From contig CBDCSK010000015.1 in assembly GCA_965221605.1 (NCBI GenBank), positions 310,001-374,000 on the forward strand: DNA of 64,000 nt. The letters are read 5' to 3'. The DNA is from Aldehydirespirator sp965221605. Its GTDB lineage: Bacteria; Actinomycetota; Acidimicrobiia; Acidimicrobiales; Aldehydirespiratoraceae. Position numbers and translations under genes: made by a program. Shown here piece after piece: positions 62,684 through 64,000 of the stretch. How positions within the stretch are numbered: the stretch's first letter is position 1; each line of letters begins with the position of its first letter. The notes under the pieces were generated by a model. The model did no database searches. It was not told where the DNA came from and saw only the letters and a program-made list of their open reading frames with translations.

Positions 62684-64000
62684 ATGCCGGATGTTCGCGA
62701 CGGCCTGAGGGACGGGTTGCAGGCGGCTCTGGAAGGAGCCGGCGTCGTTGGTGCGCCCGTCGAGATCGCCATCGAACGGCCCCGGGACCGCTCCCACGGC
62801 GAGTGGTCGTCGAATGTGGCGCTGGCCGCAGCCAAGGCGGCGAGCCGCCCACCCCGCCAGCTCGCCGAGCAGATCGTCGCCCATCTGAGCGCCGAGCCGC
62901 CCCCGCATGTGGTGGCGGTCGAGGCCGCCGGCCCCGGCTTCGTGAACTTCCGCCTGGCCCCGAGCTGGCTGCACGAGGTGCTGGTCGAGGTCATCGCTGC
63001 GGGCGTCGACGGCTACGCCCGCAGCGACACGGGCGCGGGCCGCTCGGTGAGCGTGGAGTTCGTGTCGGCCAACCCGACCGGCCCGCTGCACGCCGGCCAC
63101 GGACGGTGGGCCGCCTACGGCGACTCGCTGTGCCGGCTGCTGGAACACTGCGGCTACCGGGTGACCCGAGAGTTCTACGTGAACGACCGCGGCCGCCAGA
63201 TCGATCTGTTCGCGGCCTCGCTGGACGCTCGCAGCCGCGGCGCTGAACCTCCCGAGGACGGCTATCACGGCGATTACGTGTCCGATTGGGCCGCTGAGAT
63301 GCCCGCCGGCGCTGATACCCGCCAGTGGGGGCTGGAGCGGGCCCACCAGGACCAGACCGCCACCCTGGCCGCCATGAACGTGGTCTTCGACCTCTACACC
63401 AGCGAGTCCACGCTGGTCGGCAGGGGAGCGATGGATGAGGTTCTCGGCGAGTTGCGGGACCGCGCCATGGTCTACGAGCAGGACGGCGCGGTGTGGCTCC
63501 GCACCGGAGACCTCGGCGACAGCGCCGACCGGGTGCTGGTCAAGAGCGACTCCGAGCCCACGTACTTCCTGCCCGACATCGCCTACCACCACGAGAAGTT
63601 CTCGAGGGGCGACCTGGTGATCGACATTCTCGGTGCCGACCATCACGGCTACGTACCCCGGATGCGGGCCGCGCTGGCCGCGCTGGGTCACGGCAACGAG
63701 AGCTACGAGGCCCTGATCGGCCAGAACGTCACCCTGCGCCGGGGCGGGGTCGAGGTACGGCTGTCGAAGCGAGCGGGCAACATGGTGATCGTCTCGGAGC
63801 TGCTCGACGAGGTCGGTCCCGACGTGACCCGGCTCGTGTACCTGCTGCAGTCCATCGACACCACCCAGACCATCGACATCGACGTCGTGTCGGCCCAGTC
63901 GGCCGAGAACCCCGTCTACTACCTGCAGTACGCACACGCCCGGATCCATTCGCTGGGGCGCCAGGCCGGGGCTCGCGGCGTTCAGCGGGACCCGCTGGAG
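62684..64000 (+). CDS. argS: Arginyl-tRNA synthetase, 3' partial
   Basis: The frame is open to the right edge, giving 439 residues of about 550. The class I HIGH motif is HAGH at residues 136-139 in SANPTGPLHAGHG. KMSK is represented by RLSKRAGN near residue 360, followed by YYLQYAHARI of the anticodon-binding domain. The N-terminal Add-1 domain contains FVNFRLAP. It charges tRNA-Arg; a tRNA-Arg gene lies 80 bases upstream on the other strand. Confidence 0.95.
   Translation, partial: MPDVRDGLRDGLQAALEGAGVVGAPVEIAIERPRDRSHGEWSSNVALAAAKAASRPPRQLAEQIVAHLSAEPPPHVVAVEAAGPGFVNFRLAPSWLHEVLVEVIAAGVDGYARSDTGAGRSVSVEFVSANPTGPLHAGHGRWAAYGDSLCRLLEHCGYRVTREFYVNDRGRQIDLFAASLDARSRGAEPPEDGYHGDYVSDWAAEMPAGADTRQWGLERAHQDQTATLAAMNVVFDLYTSESTLVGRGAMDEVLGELRDRAMVYEQDGAVWLRTGDLGDSADRVLVKSDSEPTYFLPDIAYHHEKFSRGDLVIDILGADHHGYVPRMRAALAALGHGNESYEALIGQNVTLRRGGVEVRLSKRAGNMVIVSELLDEVGPDVTRLVYLLQSIDTTQTIDIDVVSAQSAENPVYYLQYAHARIHSLGRQAGARGVQRDPLE

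Overview
The window is a GC-rich chromosomal segment in which most third codon positions are G or C. Several families point to an actinobacterium: a DUF3107 protein, the SCO1664 / DUF3090 / MSMEG_4193-type phosphatase trio, a mycothiol-dependent Rv2466c-like thioredoxin-fold protein, an F420-type PPOX flavoprotein and a PdtaS-type histidine kinase. The abundance of CaiB/BaiF, thiolase, MaoC, SDR and SnoaL-like catabolic genes, plus a complete System I (Ccm) cytochrome c maturation operon, suggests an Acidimicrobiia-like lineage. That placement is inference; no rRNA gene is present to confirm it.

Layout. (1) 1-4966: the end of a molybdenum hydroxylase operon (form II CoxL-like large subunit plus FAD subunit), a gamma-glutamyltransferase, and an odd ClpC-N-domain/RidA fusion. 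(2) 5016-13666: acyl-CoA catabolism genes (HMG-CoA-synthase-like/DUF35 protein, thiolase, double CaiB CoA-transferase, then a reverse-strand MaoC / unknown / SDR operon) and a LysR regulator divergent from inositol-3-phosphate synthase (13730-15091). (3) 15310-22618: PPOX protein and ccmABCDEFGH, genes mostly overlapping by 4 bases. (4) 22657-26674: a DUF3179 lipoprotein, an unknown protein, a SixA-like phosphatase and a small decay zone (truncated lysR, HD-domain gene with an internal amber codon). (5) 26754-35149: housekeeping genes: Mrp, DUF3107, PdtaS-like kinase, acyl-CoA synthetase, GDPD, lipid kinase, etfB and etfA.

(6) 35316-49557 is a LacI-controlled catabolic island. It holds an SMP-30 lactonase, three two-domain SnoaL-like proteins, LacI, a histidinol-dehydrogenase paralogue, an SDR, a bicupin, a complete CUT1 ABC importer and a MetE-C-like methyltransferase. 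A perfect 16-bp palindrome fills the spacer of the lacI promoter, and a 14/16 copy lies in front of the divergent SMP-30/SnoaL pair. The substrate is not recognisable. (7) 49713-51838: the reverse-strand SCO1664/DUF3090/phosphatase trio. (8) 51977-56621: a defence-like module of different codon flavour: a TrlF-like PHP-SMC ATPase followed by an AlbA_2/Schlafen-type protein fused in frame to a family 5 uracil-DNA glycosylase.

(9) 56648-64000: a small lipoprotein, an amidohydrolase, a short SerA-like dehydrogenase, a secreted HNH-HhH nuclease-like lipoprotein with tandem repeats, an Rv2466c-like protein whose first catalytic cysteine is replaced by an in-frame UGA (candidate selenoprotein), an FrhB-like protein whose start codon lies 1 nt from the end of a tRNA-Arg, and the beginning of argS.

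The most unusual items are the candidate UPWC selenoprotein, the Schlafen/UDG fusion beside TrlF, the ClpC-N/RidA fusion and the uncharacterised LacI regulon. No CRISPR array, insertion sequence or replication origin was seen. Regions not listed are short intergenic gaps in which nothing stood out.
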